In this document: one piece after another, positions 1 through 8,634 of the stretch
Layout of the letters: every line of letters starts with the position of its first letter
Numbering within the stretch: the stretch's first letter is position 1
Assembly: GCA_965267335.1 (NCBI GenBank)
Contig: OZ253953.1
Span: 1,302,001 to 1,366,000, forward strand
Reading direction: 5' to 3'
Origin: G965267335 sp965267335
Lineage (GTDB): Bacteria > Bacteroidota > Bacteroidia > Cytophagales > JAAEPT01
DNA: 64,000 nucleotides
Notes under the pieces: model-generated
Database searches by the model: none
Told to the model about the DNA's origin: nothing
Seen by the model: the letters and a program-made list of their open reading frames with translations, nothing else
Position numbers and translations under genes: made by a program

Positions 1-128
1 TTGGCGGTGCTGATGATACGGCTGAGGCCAAGATGAAAATTATGGCTGAGTGCGGCATTATAGTAGCAGAGTCTCCTGCCGAAATAGGGGATAAAGTTGC
101 AGAGGCAATGAAAACCGTTTCAGCTTAG
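1..128 (+). CDS. sucD: Succinyl-CoA ligase ADP-forming alpha subunit, C-terminal end (partial)
   Basis: The window opens inside this gene; 42 codons in frame from base 3 run to a TAG at 126-128. The reading starts GGADDTAEAKMKIM and continues with a VAESPAEIGDKVAEAM segment, which is the usual C-terminal helix-strand-helix end of SucD. The enzyme is the CoA-binding alpha subunit that couples succinyl-CoA to succinate interconversion with nucleotide phosphorylation in the TCA cycle; the phosphorylated histidine would lie upstream of the window. A rho-independent terminator follows at 155-186. The call rests on a short segment but the family signature is clear. Confidence 0.85.
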   Translation, partial: GGADDTAEAKMKIMAECGIIVAESPAEIGDKVAEAMKTVSA

Positions 129-154
129 TCGAAAGCAGAAATCAATAAGAATAT

Positions 155-186
155 AACCTGGGACCAATTGGTTCCAGGTTTTTTTA
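155..186 (+). terminator. Terminator of sucD
   Basis: AACCTGGGACC, the loop AATT and GGTTCCAGGTT form an 11-bp stem with one G-T pair, followed directly by a run of T. It lies 27 bases after the sucD stop codon. Confidence 0.85.
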
Positions 187-190
187 TGCG

Positions 191-232
191 CAAAAAAAAA
201 GACTTTCTGTCAACCGAAGTCGACAGAAAGTC
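191..232 (-). terminator. Second minus-strand terminator
   Basis: GACTTTCTGTC (201-211) and GACAGAAAGTC (222-232) are a perfect 11-bp inverted repeat. The A-run at 191-200 is a T-run on the minus strand, so this terminates a leftward transcript. It lies beyond the rny terminator at 340-378, so either rny has tandem terminators or a short separate transcript ends here. Confidence 0.75.
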
Positions 233-339
233 CAAAAATCAATTACCAAGAGGTTTTTTAATGTTTGCTCACTTAAAGTGAGTAGGTTCTGTATAGAGAT
301 ACCGGATAAGTATATTAAAAAGTAACCTACTACTTATAA
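233..339 (-). ncRNA. Candidate structured small RNA between two terminators
   Basis: No ORF is visible in this stretch. It contains pairing arms AGTAGGTT (281-288) and AACCTACT (324-331), an inner GTAT/ATAC hairpin (291-302), and a perfect CTCACTT/AAGTGAG palindrome near 268-282. With the hairpin at 191-232 as its 3' end this would be a minus-strand RNA of roughly 150 nt lying downstream of the rny terminator. I see no convincing promoter, so it may instead be a structured rny 3' UTR. It does not match an RNA family that I recognise. Confidence 0.3.
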
Positions 340-378
340 AAAAATAAAAAAAGCGTTTCTGACAACTCAGAAACGCTT
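340..378 (-). terminator. Terminator of rny operon
   Basis: AAGCGTTTCTG (351-361) and CAGAAACGCTT (368-378) form a perfect 11-bp stem with a 6-base loop. The A-rich run at 340-350 supplies the U-tract on the minus strand. It lies 22 bases after the rny stop. Confidence 0.85.
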
Positions 379-399
379 CTGTAATAATGCGGTGTCAAT

Positions 400-1956
400 C
401 TATTTTGCGAAAGCAACAGATCTCATTTCACGGATCACAGTCACTTTAATTTGTCCCGGATACTGCATTTCTGTTTCGATTTTATTCGAGATGTCGTATG
501 ATAATTTCCCGGCTTGCTCATCAGATACGGATTCTGCATCAACCATAACACGTAACTCTCTACCGGCCTGTATGGCATAACATTTTTGAACACCATCAAA
601 AGCAAGTGCGGTATTTTCCAGATCTTTCAATCGTTTAATATAAGATTCCATTACCTCTCTTCGCGCTCCAGGTCGTGATCCGGAGATGGCATCGCAGGCC
701 TGAACAATTGGAGACAACATAGAAGTCATTTCTATTTCATCATGGTGTGCCCCGATCGCATTACATACCTCTGTATTTTCATTATATTTTTTTGCCAATT
801 CCATACCAGCTATGGCATGAGGAACATCCAATTGGTCTTCAGTGACTTTTCCAATATCATGTAGTAGACCGGCTCTTTTGGCCAGTTTGGTGCTGATTCC
901 AAGCTCGGCAGCCATAGTTGAAGCCAGTTTTGCAACTTCCCGAGAGTGTTGCAATAAATTCTGTCCATATGATGATCTGAATCTCATTCGGCCCACCATC
1001 TTAATTAACTCAGGGTGTAGTCCGTGAATACCCAGATCAATAACGGTTCGCTCACCAATTTCAACTATTTCTTCATTGATATCTTTTGCTGTTTTAGCAA
1101 CAACCTCTTCAATCCTGGCTGGGTGAATTCTACCGTCTTTTACTAATCTGTGAAGAGATAGTCGCGCTATTTCCCTCCTAACAGGGTCGTAACCGGATAT
1201 AATAATCGCTTCCGGTGTATCATCTACAATTATTTCAACTCCTGTGGCAGCTTCAAGGGTACGGATGTTTCGTCCTTCTCGTCCGATTACTTTTCCTTTA
1301 ATTTCATCGTTTTCTATATTGAAAATAGAAACGCAGTTTTCAATGGCATGCTCGGCTGCAGTTCTTTGAATAGTTTCGATAACAACTTTCTTAGCATTCT
1401 TAGTTGCTGTGAGTTTGGCTTCGTCTTCAATGTTCTTAATTATTGATGAGGCTCGCGTTTGGGCTTCCTGCTTTACAACTTCCATCATCTGCTGCGTAGC
1501 TTCTTCAGCCGTTAGGTTTGCCACTTTCTCAAGTCGAGCGGCCTGCTCTGCTTTTAGTTTGTCAAGCTCTTCTTTCCTCTTATTTACAATGTCCAGTTGA
1601 GCCTGTACATTTTCTTTCATGCTATCGAGCTCCGCCTCTTTACGGTTATTTTCCGCGATCAGTTTACTTAGTTGCTGATCCTTGTTTTTGATTTTCTTCT
1701 CTTGCTCTTCAATATTTCTTTTTCTCTGACCAACATTCTCATCAAACTCCTCCTTCAGTTTGATGTATCGTTCTTTGGCTTCCATTATTTTTTCTTTCTT
1801 AATGGATTCCTGCTTAAGCTCGGCTTCTTTAATAATTAATTGGGCTTTTTCTTTGGCATCGTTTTCAGATTTTTTGAAAACGCTTTGAAGTAGGATTCTT
1901 CCAATGATGATTCCTAAAACTAACCCGCCAACTCCTGCGATAACATAATATAACAT
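400..1956 (-). CDS. rny: Ribonuclease Y
   Basis: This 518-residue protein is a membrane-anchored endoribonuclease that starts mRNA decay. The order of parts is typical: an N-terminal transmembrane helix (about residues 3-22, rich in G, I and V), a long charged coiled coil (about 30-190), a KH RNA-binding domain with the GREGRNIR signature, and an HD domain with HSREVAKLA, LLHDIGK and AHHDE, which supply the metal-binding His and Asp residues. The length equals the family norm. It is the last gene of a leftward run pheT, coiled-coil gene, zapA, rny, 67 bases after zapA, and is followed by a strong terminator. Confidence 0.97.
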   Translation of the reverse strand: MLYYVIAGVGGLVLGIIIGRILLQSVFKKSENDAKEKAQLIIKEAELKQESIKKEKIMEAKERYIKLKEEFDENVGQRKRNIEEQEKKIKNKDQQLSKLIAENNRKEAELDSMKENVQAQLDIVNKRKEELDKLKAEQAARLEKVANLTAEEATQQMMEVVKQEAQTRASSIIKNIEDEAKLTATKNAKKVVIETIQRTAAEHAIENCVSIFNIENDEIKGKVIGREGRNIRTLEAATGVEIIVDDTPEAIIISGYDPVRREIARLSLHRLVKDGRIHPARIEEVVAKTAKDINEEIVEIGERTVIDLGIHGLHPELIKMVGRMRFRSSYGQNLLQHSREVAKLASTMAAELGISTKLAKRAGLLHDIGKVTEDQLDVPHAIAGMELAKKYNENTEVCNAIGAHHDEIEMTSMLSPIVQACDAISGSRPGARREVMESYIKRLKDLENTALAFDGVQKCYAIQAGRELRVMVDAESVSDEQAGKLSYDISNKIETEMQYPGQIKVTVIREMRSVAFAK

Positions 1957-2023
1957 TAGGGTAAGTAATTAAAAGTTAATAATAAGTACTGTGACGTACC
2001 AGATCAAAGGAATGGGAAGAATA

Positions 2024-2317
2024 CTAAGATTCTTTAATGTGAGTTGAAAGGATTGAGTCGATGTTTTTTAGCTTCTGGTCTAGTTCATTTTCAAAGTCGG
2101 AGGAACCTGATTCACTCCTCATCTTTGATACAACTGCATCAAATGCGACCATTGCTAATAAATCTTGTTTGTCGTCAATACCAAATTGACTTCTATATGC
2201 TTTGAGCTTTTCATTAATCTTCCTTCCAGCAATCCGAAGCATCTCTTCTTCACTTGCATCAACACGCATCGGATATTCTCTGTCTCCGATTTTTATTTTT
2301 ATGGAAAGCTCTGACAT
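2024..2317 (-). CDS. zapA: Cell division protein ZapA
   Basis: The 97-residue protein fits ZapA, a small cytoplasmic protein that cross-links FtsZ filaments at the division ring. It shows the N-terminal ZapA head (SIKIKIGDREYPMRVDASEE, residues 4-23) followed by a helix ending in a predicted coiled coil with LDQKLKNIDSIL. The start is ATG at 2317. It sits between a coiled-coil ORF (29 bases upstream) and rny, an arrangement that I believe recurs in Bacteroidota. Confidence 0.9.
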   Translation of the reverse strand: MSELSIKIKIGDREYPMRVDASEEEMLRIAGRKINEKLKAYRSQFGIDDKQDLLAMVAFDAVVSKMRSESGSSDFENELDQKLKNIDSILSTHIKES

Positions 2318-2346
2318 TTAATACTTGAATTCCTTGTCACTCCGCA

Positions 2347-2646
2347 CTATCCCTTTAGGTGAGCAATACACTTGTCTATTTCCTTAATATACTCGTTGAT
2401 TTTTAGTTTCAACTCTGTATTCCGGCCTTGCTCACCAACCGTCACGCTTGTTACAATCTTACTAATTTTATCTTGATTTTGAAAGTTTTTCAAATCACGT
2501 TTTTGCTCTTCAATAATCAAATGAAGCTGCTTGTTCTCTGCCTCCAATTCCTGTATTTCAGCCACTTTCTGAGCATAATTCTGAAGGAGAATTTTCAGCT
2601 TCTCTTCAATGGTCTCGAGTGATTGTATAGTTTTAGAATTGTTCAA
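2347..2646 (-). CDS. Small coiled-coil protein (ZapB-like), TTG start
   Basis: This 99-residue protein is almost wholly helical: heptad-like leucine and isoleucine spacing runs over residues 10-55 and again near the C-terminus (KLKINEYIKEIDKCIAHL). It has no signal peptide or membrane segment. The TTG start directly follows the pheT TAA stop with no gap, and there is no in-frame upstream alternative because the preceding codon is that stop, so translation is probably coupled to pheT. The position beside zapA suggests a cell-division cofactor like ZapB, but that is inferred from context and shape, not from a specific motif. Confidence 0.8.
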   Translation of the reverse strand: MNNSKTIQSLETIEEKLKILLQNYAQKVAEIQELEAENKQLHLIIEEQKRDLKNFQNQDKISKIVTSVTVGEQGRNTELKLKINEYIKEIDKCIAHLKG

Positions 2647-5058
2647 TTATTTACGAATGAGCGCATTAAGTTCTTTTTCAAATGCATGAATAAGCTTATT
2701 CATTGTTTTGTCAATGACTTTATCTGTTAGAGTCTTATACTCGTCCTGTAGCGTAAAGTTTACGCTATAGGATTTTTTTCCCTGTCCCAGATTCTCTCCC
2801 TCATAGACATCAAACACATTGATGTCCTTAATGAGGTTATTACTGTACTTTCGGGCAACTTCCTGTACCTGGGCAAAAGATGTTTTTTTGTCCAGTACTA
2901 ATGATAAATCTCTTCGTACCTCTGGGAATTTACTTATCGATTTATATTCTATTTCGGTATTATAGGCAGCGTGTAATGCTGTGATGTCGATTAAGGCCGC
3001 AAGCACAGGCTGGCTTACTTCACAGGATTTACAGATTTTTTTATTTACGTTTCCGAAGTTGGAAACCACCTTTTTATTAAGAGCAATCTGGTAACCTTCC
3101 GAAAATATGTCACTCTTTATTTTCTCGAGTTTGGTGTTTCCAATATTGAGTTTCGAGAAGATGCCAGACAAATGTTCCGACAGATCATGTAGATTAACAG
3201 CTCTATCATGGCTCTTCCAGCTCTCATCACTTTTGTTTCCGCTCAGGAACAGTGCGAGATACTCTTTTTCCGAATACTTACCATTGATTGAGTGGTAGGT
3301 TTTGCCAATCTCAAAGAACTTAAGGTTCTTCTGTCTCCTATTAATGTTGTGTGCAACAACCTCCAGGCCCGAAAACAGGAGCGTTTGACGCATTACACCA
3401 AGGTCCTCACTTAGCTTATTTAGTATTTCTACGTTCTGTGATTCATCAATGTCTCCTACCTGTTCACTATATGAAGCTTTGGTTAGTGAATTAGTAATAA
3501 TTTCATTGTAGCCAAAAGAGATCAATACCTCGGAGATCAACTTTTGGGTCTTTTCTTTATCCTTGACTTCTGAAGGTGCAATAAAACCACTTGACAATTG
3601 ATGACTGATGTCAATGTTTTCGTAACCGTAAAGCCTTAAGATTTCTTCAACAATATCTGCCTCCCTTTGTACATCCACTCTATAAGGGGGAACTATTAGC
3701 TCAAGTCCCTCTTCGGTTTCCTTTTTTATTTCAATTTCCAGATTCCTCAGGAGCTCTTTGATCGTGTCTTTGTCAATTTCTATCCCAATGAGCCGATGGA
3801 TGTTTTTGTATTTTACAGATACCTCGAATCCTTTGATCGGGCTCTTATATAGGTCCTGGATGTCACTGGCTACTTTTCCTCCACAGATTTCGCAGATGAG
3901 TGCTGTAGCCCTAATAAGGGCATCTACTGTAGCATTTGGGTCCACACCTCTTTCAAACCTGAAGGAAGCATCGGTTTTTAATCCATGATTTTGAGCTGTT
4001 TTTCGGATATAGTCTGGTGAGAAATAGGCACTTTCAAGAAATATGTTTTTTGTAGAATCTTTGACTCCACTATCAATGCCTCCGAAAACGCCAGCTATAC
4101 ACATTGGCTCATTGCTATCACAAATCATCAGGTCTGTAGCTAACAACTTTCTTTCAACCTCATCAAGTGTGGTAAATTTTGTTCCTTCCTTTAAGGTTTT
4201 GATGGAGACTTTCCCCCCTCTTATCTTATCATAGTCGAATGCGTGTAGGGGTTGTCCGTATTCGTGTAGTACAAAATTTGTAATATCCACAACATTGTTA
4301 ATCGGTGCTAATCCAATTGATTTTAAACGATTTTGAAGCCATTGAGGAGATGGTTCAACTTTGATGTCAGCAATCGTAATACCAGCGTATCTTGGGCAGC
4401 CTTCATCGTTCTCAATGGAAATACTGATCGGTAGGTCCGCGGTTTTCTTCGGAAGAGCTGATTCTGGTTTATTCAATTCCTCATTGAGTAATACCTTTAA
4501 TTCGCGTGCAACACCAATATGTGAAGTGGCATCAGCTCGATTGGGGGTAAGGCCAATTTCGAAAATATTGTCATTTTGAATATTAAATACTTCTGCTGCA
4601 GGAGTACCATTGGGTACATTTGTGTTCAGGACGATAATACCATCATGGCTTTCTCCAAGTCCAATTTCATCTTCTGCACAGATCATTCCTTCCGAAACTT
4701 CTCCTCTGATTTTGGCTTTTTTAATTTTGAAAGGTTCGTGACCGGCAGGATAAAGTGTTGAGCCTACAGTTGCAACCACAACCTTTTGACCTGAGGCAAC
4801 ATTCGGGGCTCCACAAACGATTGGTCGGGCGGCTCCGTTGCCAATATCTACTGTGGTAACCTTTAACTTGTCAGCATCAGGGTGTTTTTCGCAAGTTTTA
4901 ACTTCTCCAACAACAAGGCCTTCAAGTCCTCCTGGTACAGTTTCAAATTTTTCTATACCTTCTACTTCCAGTCCTGATTGTGTAAGAATGTCGCTTACCG
5001 TTTCTACATCCTTATTGATATTAATGTACTGCTTTAACCAGTCAAATGATATTTTCAT
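2647..5058 (-). CDS. pheT: Phenylalanine-tRNA ligase beta subunit
   Basis: The 803-residue chain is the beta subunit of the heterotetrameric PheRS that charges tRNA-Phe. From the N-terminus it shows an EMAP-type tRNA-binding domain (about 40-150, with LKVTTVDIG), B3/B4 editing region with the NRADATSHIGVAREL segment, B5 domain, catalytic-like core, and a C-terminal ferredoxin-like anticodon-binding domain (PEVRRDLSLVLD, then FTLQD near the end). Length is normal for the bacterial form. The alpha-subunit gene pheS is not in this window. It heads the leftward run that continues through zapA and rny. Confidence 0.97.
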   Translation of the reverse strand: MKISFDWLKQYININKDVETVSDILTQSGLEVEGIEKFETVPGGLEGLVVGEVKTCEKHPDADKLKVTTVDIGNGAARPIVCGAPNVASGQKVVVATVGSTLYPAGHEPFKIKKAKIRGEVSEGMICAEDEIGLGESHDGIIVLNTNVPNGTPAAEVFNIQNDNIFEIGLTPNRADATSHIGVARELKVLLNEELNKPESALPKKTADLPISISIENDEGCPRYAGITIADIKVEPSPQWLQNRLKSIGLAPINNVVDITNFVLHEYGQPLHAFDYDKIRGGKVSIKTLKEGTKFTTLDEVERKLLATDLMICDSNEPMCIAGVFGGIDSGVKDSTKNIFLESAYFSPDYIRKTAQNHGLKTDASFRFERGVDPNATVDALIRATALICEICGGKVASDIQDLYKSPIKGFEVSVKYKNIHRLIGIEIDKDTIKELLRNLEIEIKKETEEGLELIVPPYRVDVQREADIVEEILRLYGYENIDISHQLSSGFIAPSEVKDKEKTQKLISEVLISFGYNEIITNSLTKASYSEQVGDIDESQNVEILNKLSEDLGVMRQTLLFSGLEVVAHNINRRQKNLKFFEIGKTYHSINGKYSEKEYLALFLSGNKSDESWKSHDRAVNLHDLSEHLSGIFSKLNIGNTKLEKIKSDIFSEGYQIALNKKVVSNFGNVNKKICKSCEVSQPVLAALIDITALHAAYNTEIEYKSISKFPEVRRDLSLVLDKKTSFAQVQEVARKYSNNLIKDINVFDVYEGENLGQGKKSYSVNFTLQDEYKTLTDKVIDKTMNKLIHAFEKELNALIRK

Positions 5059-5106
5059 CCCATCTCAAATTAGCCTATAAAATTAAGGAATAGATGGCTG
5101 CGATGC

Positions 5107-5706
5107 TTAGTTTTTTGAATAAGTCTTTTCTCCGGCTTTTATGGGAAAGTCAAGATGGTTTTCCTGTGGTGGCACAGGACAAATGTAGTGGTGGTTATAG
5201 GCACACTTCGGATTGAATGCGAGATTGAAATCCAGAACCAGGTCTTCACCATCAACAAAGTGTACAGGTAAGTATCGGCCTGCCCCATAAGTTTCCTTAC
5301 CACTGGTTGCATCAGAAAAAGGAAGGAAAAAATGTCCCTGCTCAGTACTTCTCAATAAGGTCAGTTCTAATTCTTTTTTATCAATTTCAAATTTTAGCTT
5401 TGCGTGCTTAATGAATTTTTGATGTTCTTCTCCGCTTGTTCGAATGTGAATGATGTCGGTCTTTTCTAATGGAACCACCTTAGCTGAAACCAGATACTTC
5501 CTGTCAATAGGAAAAAACGAAATGCCCGTTGTATCTCCATCGGGTATCAATGAGGTGTCTGCCGCGAGATAATTTTTATAATCGCTACGTTCTTTTTTCA
5601 TTTGTTGGTAGTAATCAAGTTTACTACCTGAATTGACCATGGTATAAATAATTACTGCCGTGGTGGCCAGTACCCCAAAAAAGAAAATTAGTCCTTTACC
5701 TTTCAT
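5107..5706 (-). CDS. DUF1684 family protein, membrane-anchored
   Basis: This 199-residue protein has an N-terminal hydrophobic helix (residues 5-23) that is likely a membrane anchor or signal, then a DUF1684 domain. Its hallmark near the C-terminus is GAGRYLPV, DFNLAFNPKCAYN, HHYICPVPPQENHLDFPI and an AGEK ending. Function of DUF1684 proteins is not established. The start ATG overlaps the radC stop in an ATGA motif, so it is translated as the second gene of a radC operon. Confidence 0.9.
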   Translation of the reverse strand: MKGKGLIFFFGVLATTAVIIYTMVNSGSKLDYYQQMKKERSDYKNYLAADTSLIPDGDTTGISFFPIDRKYLVSAKVVPLEKTDIIHIRTSGEEHQKFIKHAKLKFEIDKKELELTLLRSTEQGHFFLPFSDATSGKETYGAGRYLPVHFVDGEDLVLDFNLAFNPKCAYNHHYICPVPPQENHLDFPIKAGEKTYSKN

Positions 5707-6410
5707 AATAATCCTTGATCTGCAAAGCTAAAATATCCCTGATCACTTACAATAACATGGTCCAACACGGGTATTTCAAGTAATTTTCCGGCATTGGATA
5801 TCTTTTCGGTCAGTTTAATGTCGGCCTGGCTCGCGCTCAGATTCCCTGAAGGGTGATTATGAACCAGTATGATACTAGACGCCAGGTGCTCCAATGCACT
5901 CTTAAATACTAGTTTCGGATCTACCAGTGTACCCGAAACACCACCCTGACTGATTTGATTTTTTTTGATTACCACGTTGGCCCGATTCAGTAATAATATC
6001 CAAAACTCTTCATGTCTTAGGTCCATCAGAAGTGGCTTAATAAGCTTATAAACATCTTCAGAAGAAGTTATTTTTTCTCGCCTTGGAGTAGAACTATCTT
6101 TTCTTCTCCTGCCTAGCTCCAGGGCACTAATAATATTAATTGCTTTGGCTTCCCCGATTCCTTTGAATTTCATCAAATCTTTTACGCCCAGTTTCGCTAT
6201 TTCATTGAGGTCATTACCAACACTTGATAAAATAACCTTAGAAAGGTCAATGGCATTCATTTCTGCAGTGCCTGAACCAATCAGTATAGCAATCAGTTCA
6301 GCTTCAGTTAGTGCGGTGATCCCTTTGTTTAATAGCTTTTCTCTTGGCCTGTCTTCAAGTGCCAGTTCCGCTATTGACAATTCCTTCCGAGATAATTTTT
6401 CGATAGCCAT
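5703..6410 (-). CDS. radC: RadC family JAB-domain protein
   Basis: The 235-residue protein has the RadC layout: an N-terminal UPF0758-type helical part, a helix-hairpin-helix around residues 80-95 (FKGIGEAKA) and a C-terminal MPN/JAB domain with the metal-binding signature HNHPSGN at 184-190 and D197. The historical link to DNA repair is weak; the JAB fold suggests a zinc hydrolase. The gene ends in an ATGA overlap with the DUF1684 gene. It lies just downstream of the rpsT terminator, whose T-rich tail abuts the start codon. Confidence 0.95.
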   Translation of the reverse strand: MAIEKLSRKELSIAELALEDRPREKLLNKGITALTEAELIAILIGSGTAEMNAIDLSKVILSSVGNDLNEIAKLGVKDLMKFKGIGEAKAINIISALELGRRRKDSSTPRREKITSSEDVYKLIKPLLMDLRHEEFWILLLNRANVVIKKNQISQGGVSGTLVDPKLVFKSALEHLASSIILVHNHPSGNLSASQADIKLTEKISNAGKLLEIPVLDHVIVSDQGYFSFADQGLL

Positions 6411-6423
6411 ACACTAAAAATAA

Positions 6424-6455
6424 AAAATCCCGCAGATTCATTGAACCTGCGGGAC
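6424..6455 (-). terminator. Terminator of rpsT
   Basis: On the minus strand GTCCCGCAG and CTGCGGGAT form a strong GC-rich stem followed by TTTTTTA. It lies 24 bases downstream of the rpsT stop and ends just before radC. Confidence 0.85.
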
Positions 6456-6478
6456 TTAAATTCTTTTGCTAATAAGGC

Positions 6479-6730
6479 TTAAAGACTATTAACGTACTTG
6501 GTTAATTTAGCTTTTTGATTTGATGCCTTATTTTTGTGGATAATATTCTTTTTTGCAAGCTTATCCAGCATGCCGGTTACCTTTTTCAGAAGCTCTTCCG
6601 CTTCCTTTTTATCAGTGGTAGCTCTCAACCTTTTTACAAATGTTCTTGTGGTTGTATGCTGATATCTATTGCGAAGTCTTCTGCTTTCGCTAGATCTTAT
6701 TCTTTTTAATGCTGACTTATGATTTGCCAT
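6479..6730 (-). CDS. rpsT: 30S ribosomal protein S20
   Basis: This 83-residue, very basic protein carries the S20 features: the MANHKSALKRIRSSESRRLR start, a middle rich in K and R (KRLRATTDKKEA) and a C-terminal IIHKNKASNQKAKLTKYV helix that binds 16S rRNA. The length is typical. It is a single-gene transcription unit with a near-consensus promoter at 6761-6792 and its own terminator. Confidence 0.97.
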   Translation of the reverse strand: MANHKSALKRIRSSESRRLRNRYQHTTTRTFVKRLRATTDKKEAEELLKKVTGMLDKLAKKNIIHKNKASNQKAKLTKYVNSL

Positions 6731-6760
6731 TGAACTTTATCCTTAATCAAAAACGGACTG

Positions 6761-6792
6761 CAAATGTAAGACTATTTTTGTCTATTGGCAAA
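6761..6792 (-). promoter_or_regulatory. Bacteroidota sigma-A promoter of rpsT
   Basis: On the minus strand TTTG (6792-6789) is followed after exactly 20 bases by TACATTTG (6768-6761), an exact match to the Bacteroidota -7 element TAnnTTTG. The start codon is about 30 bases further on, giving a short leader. Confidence 0.75.
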
Positions 6793-6896
6793 GACAGACA
6801 AAATATTTTTGCGAATACACAATAAAATACCAATTAAAGCGCTTTGAATGCTGTATAATGTCAATAGAATCGACAAAAATTACTATATTTAAACAA

Positions 6897-6912
6897 TGCA
6901 TTGAGCAATGCA
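6897..6912. repeat. Short palindrome upstream of the DUF349 gene
   Basis: TGCATTG and CAATGCA are perfect 7-base arms with a 2-base spacer, 30 bases before the chosen start at 6943. It may be an operator or an RNA hairpin in the leader; nothing else supports either role. Confidence 0.35.
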
Positions 6913-6942
6913 GGTTTATGATTAATACAATTGTTGTGTGTT

Positions 6943-8211
6943 ATGGCCTTCCTTGAACATAAATACGGCTATGTGAAGGATGGAAAGGTTTTTCTTAAGG
7001 CTTATAGGGAATTTGAAGACCGCGAGATAGGTGAAGTCAGAGAATCAGATGAAAAATCTCTCCAGTATTTCCTGGATAAATTCGAACTAGCTGAAAACAA
7101 AGTAAAAGAGTTAATTCGTTCTGTAAAGAGTGCAACTAATAAAGGTTCGTACCTGATGAAGTTGTTGCACCTGAAAGAGTATTTAACTCAATATAAAGCA
7201 ATCGGAGACTTTAATGCTCTAATGAGTGAGTTGGAGGAGGTTGAAGAAGACCTGAATAAGGTTATTTCCGGAAACCGTGAGAAAAACCTCAGTCAGAAGA
7301 AAGAGATAGTAGAAAAAGCGGAGTCCATGAAGGATAGCATGGATTGGAAGGTAACTACTGAGAAGTTCAAAGAGCTGCAGCGTAGGTGGGTAAAAATAGG
7401 GCGCGCAAAGGATGATGAAGAGAATGAAGTAGCCGCGCGATTTAAAGAGATTGTAGATTATTTTTTTAATAGAAGAAACCAGTATTATGAAACAAAAAAG
7501 CTGGTATTCGAAGATCGGTTGAATCAATACAGGGAGATAATTAATAAAGCTTCTGATCTCTCTAAAAGCTCTGATTTAGAGAAAGCATCCAAATCCTTTA
7601 ATCAATTACATGATGATTGGAAAAAGGTAGGAAACGTTCAAAGAGATAAGCTAATAGAACTATGGAAAGAGTTTAAGGCATATTCTGATGAATTCTACAA
7701 ACGCTATAATAGCTTGAAGAAGCAGCCCGTTCCACGCAATGACATTAAGGCCAATTTGGCACAGAAGGAGGCATTGTTAAAGGAGGCCCAATCACTCTTA
7801 TCAATGGATTTGGACAATGCGATTGAAAAGGCCAAGTTTTTACAAAAGGAGTTTAAATCAGTTGGCCCAACGCCTCAGGAAGAGGCAAGAGATATCTCTG
7901 AGCAGTTCTGGTTGACATGTGATTATATTTTTGAAACTAATTATCTGTTTCGGGTGTTAAACAAGAAATACCCCAATTTCACCGAAAAAGAGGATGTTGA
8001 GCAACATAAGCTCAAGAAAGATACTTTGAAAGAGCTCATCCGCAGAGACCAGGATGAATTACAACTTTTTGAAGAAAATGCTGAAAAATTCTCTGGTAAC
8101 GGTCGGAATAGGCTGAACAACGTGATTGATTCAAGGTTTAGGAATCAAAAAAGAAAGTTGACCGCGAAGAAAATGATTCTTGAACGGGTAGAGATGGAAC
8201 GTAGTAATTGA
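6943..8211 (+). CDS. DUF349 domain-containing protein
   Basis: The protein of 422 residues is cytoplasmic, highly charged and mostly helical. It contains at least three DUF349 units, marked by W-K-x-x-G cores: FKELQRRWVKIGRA, FNQLHDDWKKVGNV and KFLQKEFKSVGPT. The family is common in Bacteroidota and its role is unknown. I chose ATG at 6943 (MAFLEHKYGYV) because homologues begin just before the EHKYG motif; an in-frame TTG at 6931 would add four residues. The gene stands alone, divergent from rpsT. Confidence 0.88.
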   Translation: MAFLEHKYGYVKDGKVFLKAYREFEDREIGEVRESDEKSLQYFLDKFELAENKVKELIRSVKSATNKGSYLMKLLHLKEYLTQYKAIGDFNALMSELEEVEEDLNKVISGNREKNLSQKKEIVEKAESMKDSMDWKVTTEKFKELQRRWVKIGRAKDDEENEVAARFKEIVDYFFNRRNQYYETKKLVFEDRLNQYREIINKASDLSKSSDLEKASKSFNQLHDDWKKVGNVQRDKLIELWKEFKAYSDEFYKRYNSLKKQPVPRNDIKANLAQKEALLKEAQSLLSMDLDNAIEKAKFLQKEFKSVGPTPQEEARDISEQFWLTCDYIFETNYLFRVLNKKYPNFTEKEDVEQHKLKKDTLKELIRRDQDELQLFEENAEKFSGNGRNRLNNVIDSRFRNQKRKLTAKKMILERVEMERSN

Positions 8212-8338
8212 TTGCTTTAAGAGGGTTTTCCCAAGAAAAAAATGTTGTGGGAAAATAAAACTTAAAGAGATTGATAAACGTAAAGGAAACTAAGCAATTT
8301 ATTTTATATTCGCGGCATAATTTAAAACTCGAAAAGAT

Positions 8339-8560
8339 ATGTATTGGACACTAGAACTAGCTTCATATCTGGAAGATGCCCCTTGGCCTGCTACTAAGGA
8401 TGAGTTAATTGACTTTGCAATTAGATCTGGAGCGCCAAGTGAAGTTGTAGAAAATTTACAGCAGATCGAAGATGATGGGCACCCATTTGAAACAATAGAA
8501 GAAATTTGGCCGGACTATCCTACCAAAGAAGACTTTATGTTTAATGAAGACGAATATTGA
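8339..8560 (+). CDS. DUF2795 small acidic protein
   Basis: This 73-residue acidic protein matches a small family strongly conserved in Bacteroidota; diagnostic segments are MYWTLELASYLEDAPWPATK, SGAPSEVV and EEIWPDYPTKEDF. It has no signal peptide, membrane helix or cysteine. Function is unknown. It stands alone and is followed by a terminator that overlaps the end of convergent ispD. Confidence 0.9.
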   Translation: MYWTLELASYLEDAPWPATKDELIDFAIRSGAPSEVVENLQQIEDDGHPFETIEEIWPDYPTKEDFMFNEDEY

Positions 8561-8603
8561 CCTCGTTTACCTAACTAGTTAAAATAAAAAGAATTACCAT
8601 TGT

Positions 8604-8634
8604 TAACCCTGGCCTGTGGTCAGGGTTATTTTTT
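8604..8634 (+). terminator. Terminator of the DUF2795 gene
   Basis: AACCCTG-G-CC, TGT, GG-T-CAGGGTT makes a 9-bp stem with one internal mismatch, followed by ATTTTTT. The T-run carries the stop codon of the convergent ispD gene on the other strand. Confidence 0.8.

Noticed and set aside
6931..6942. TTG start for the DUF349 gene
   Set aside because: It only adds MLCV before the ATG at 6943; the ATG matches the usual N-terminus of the family.
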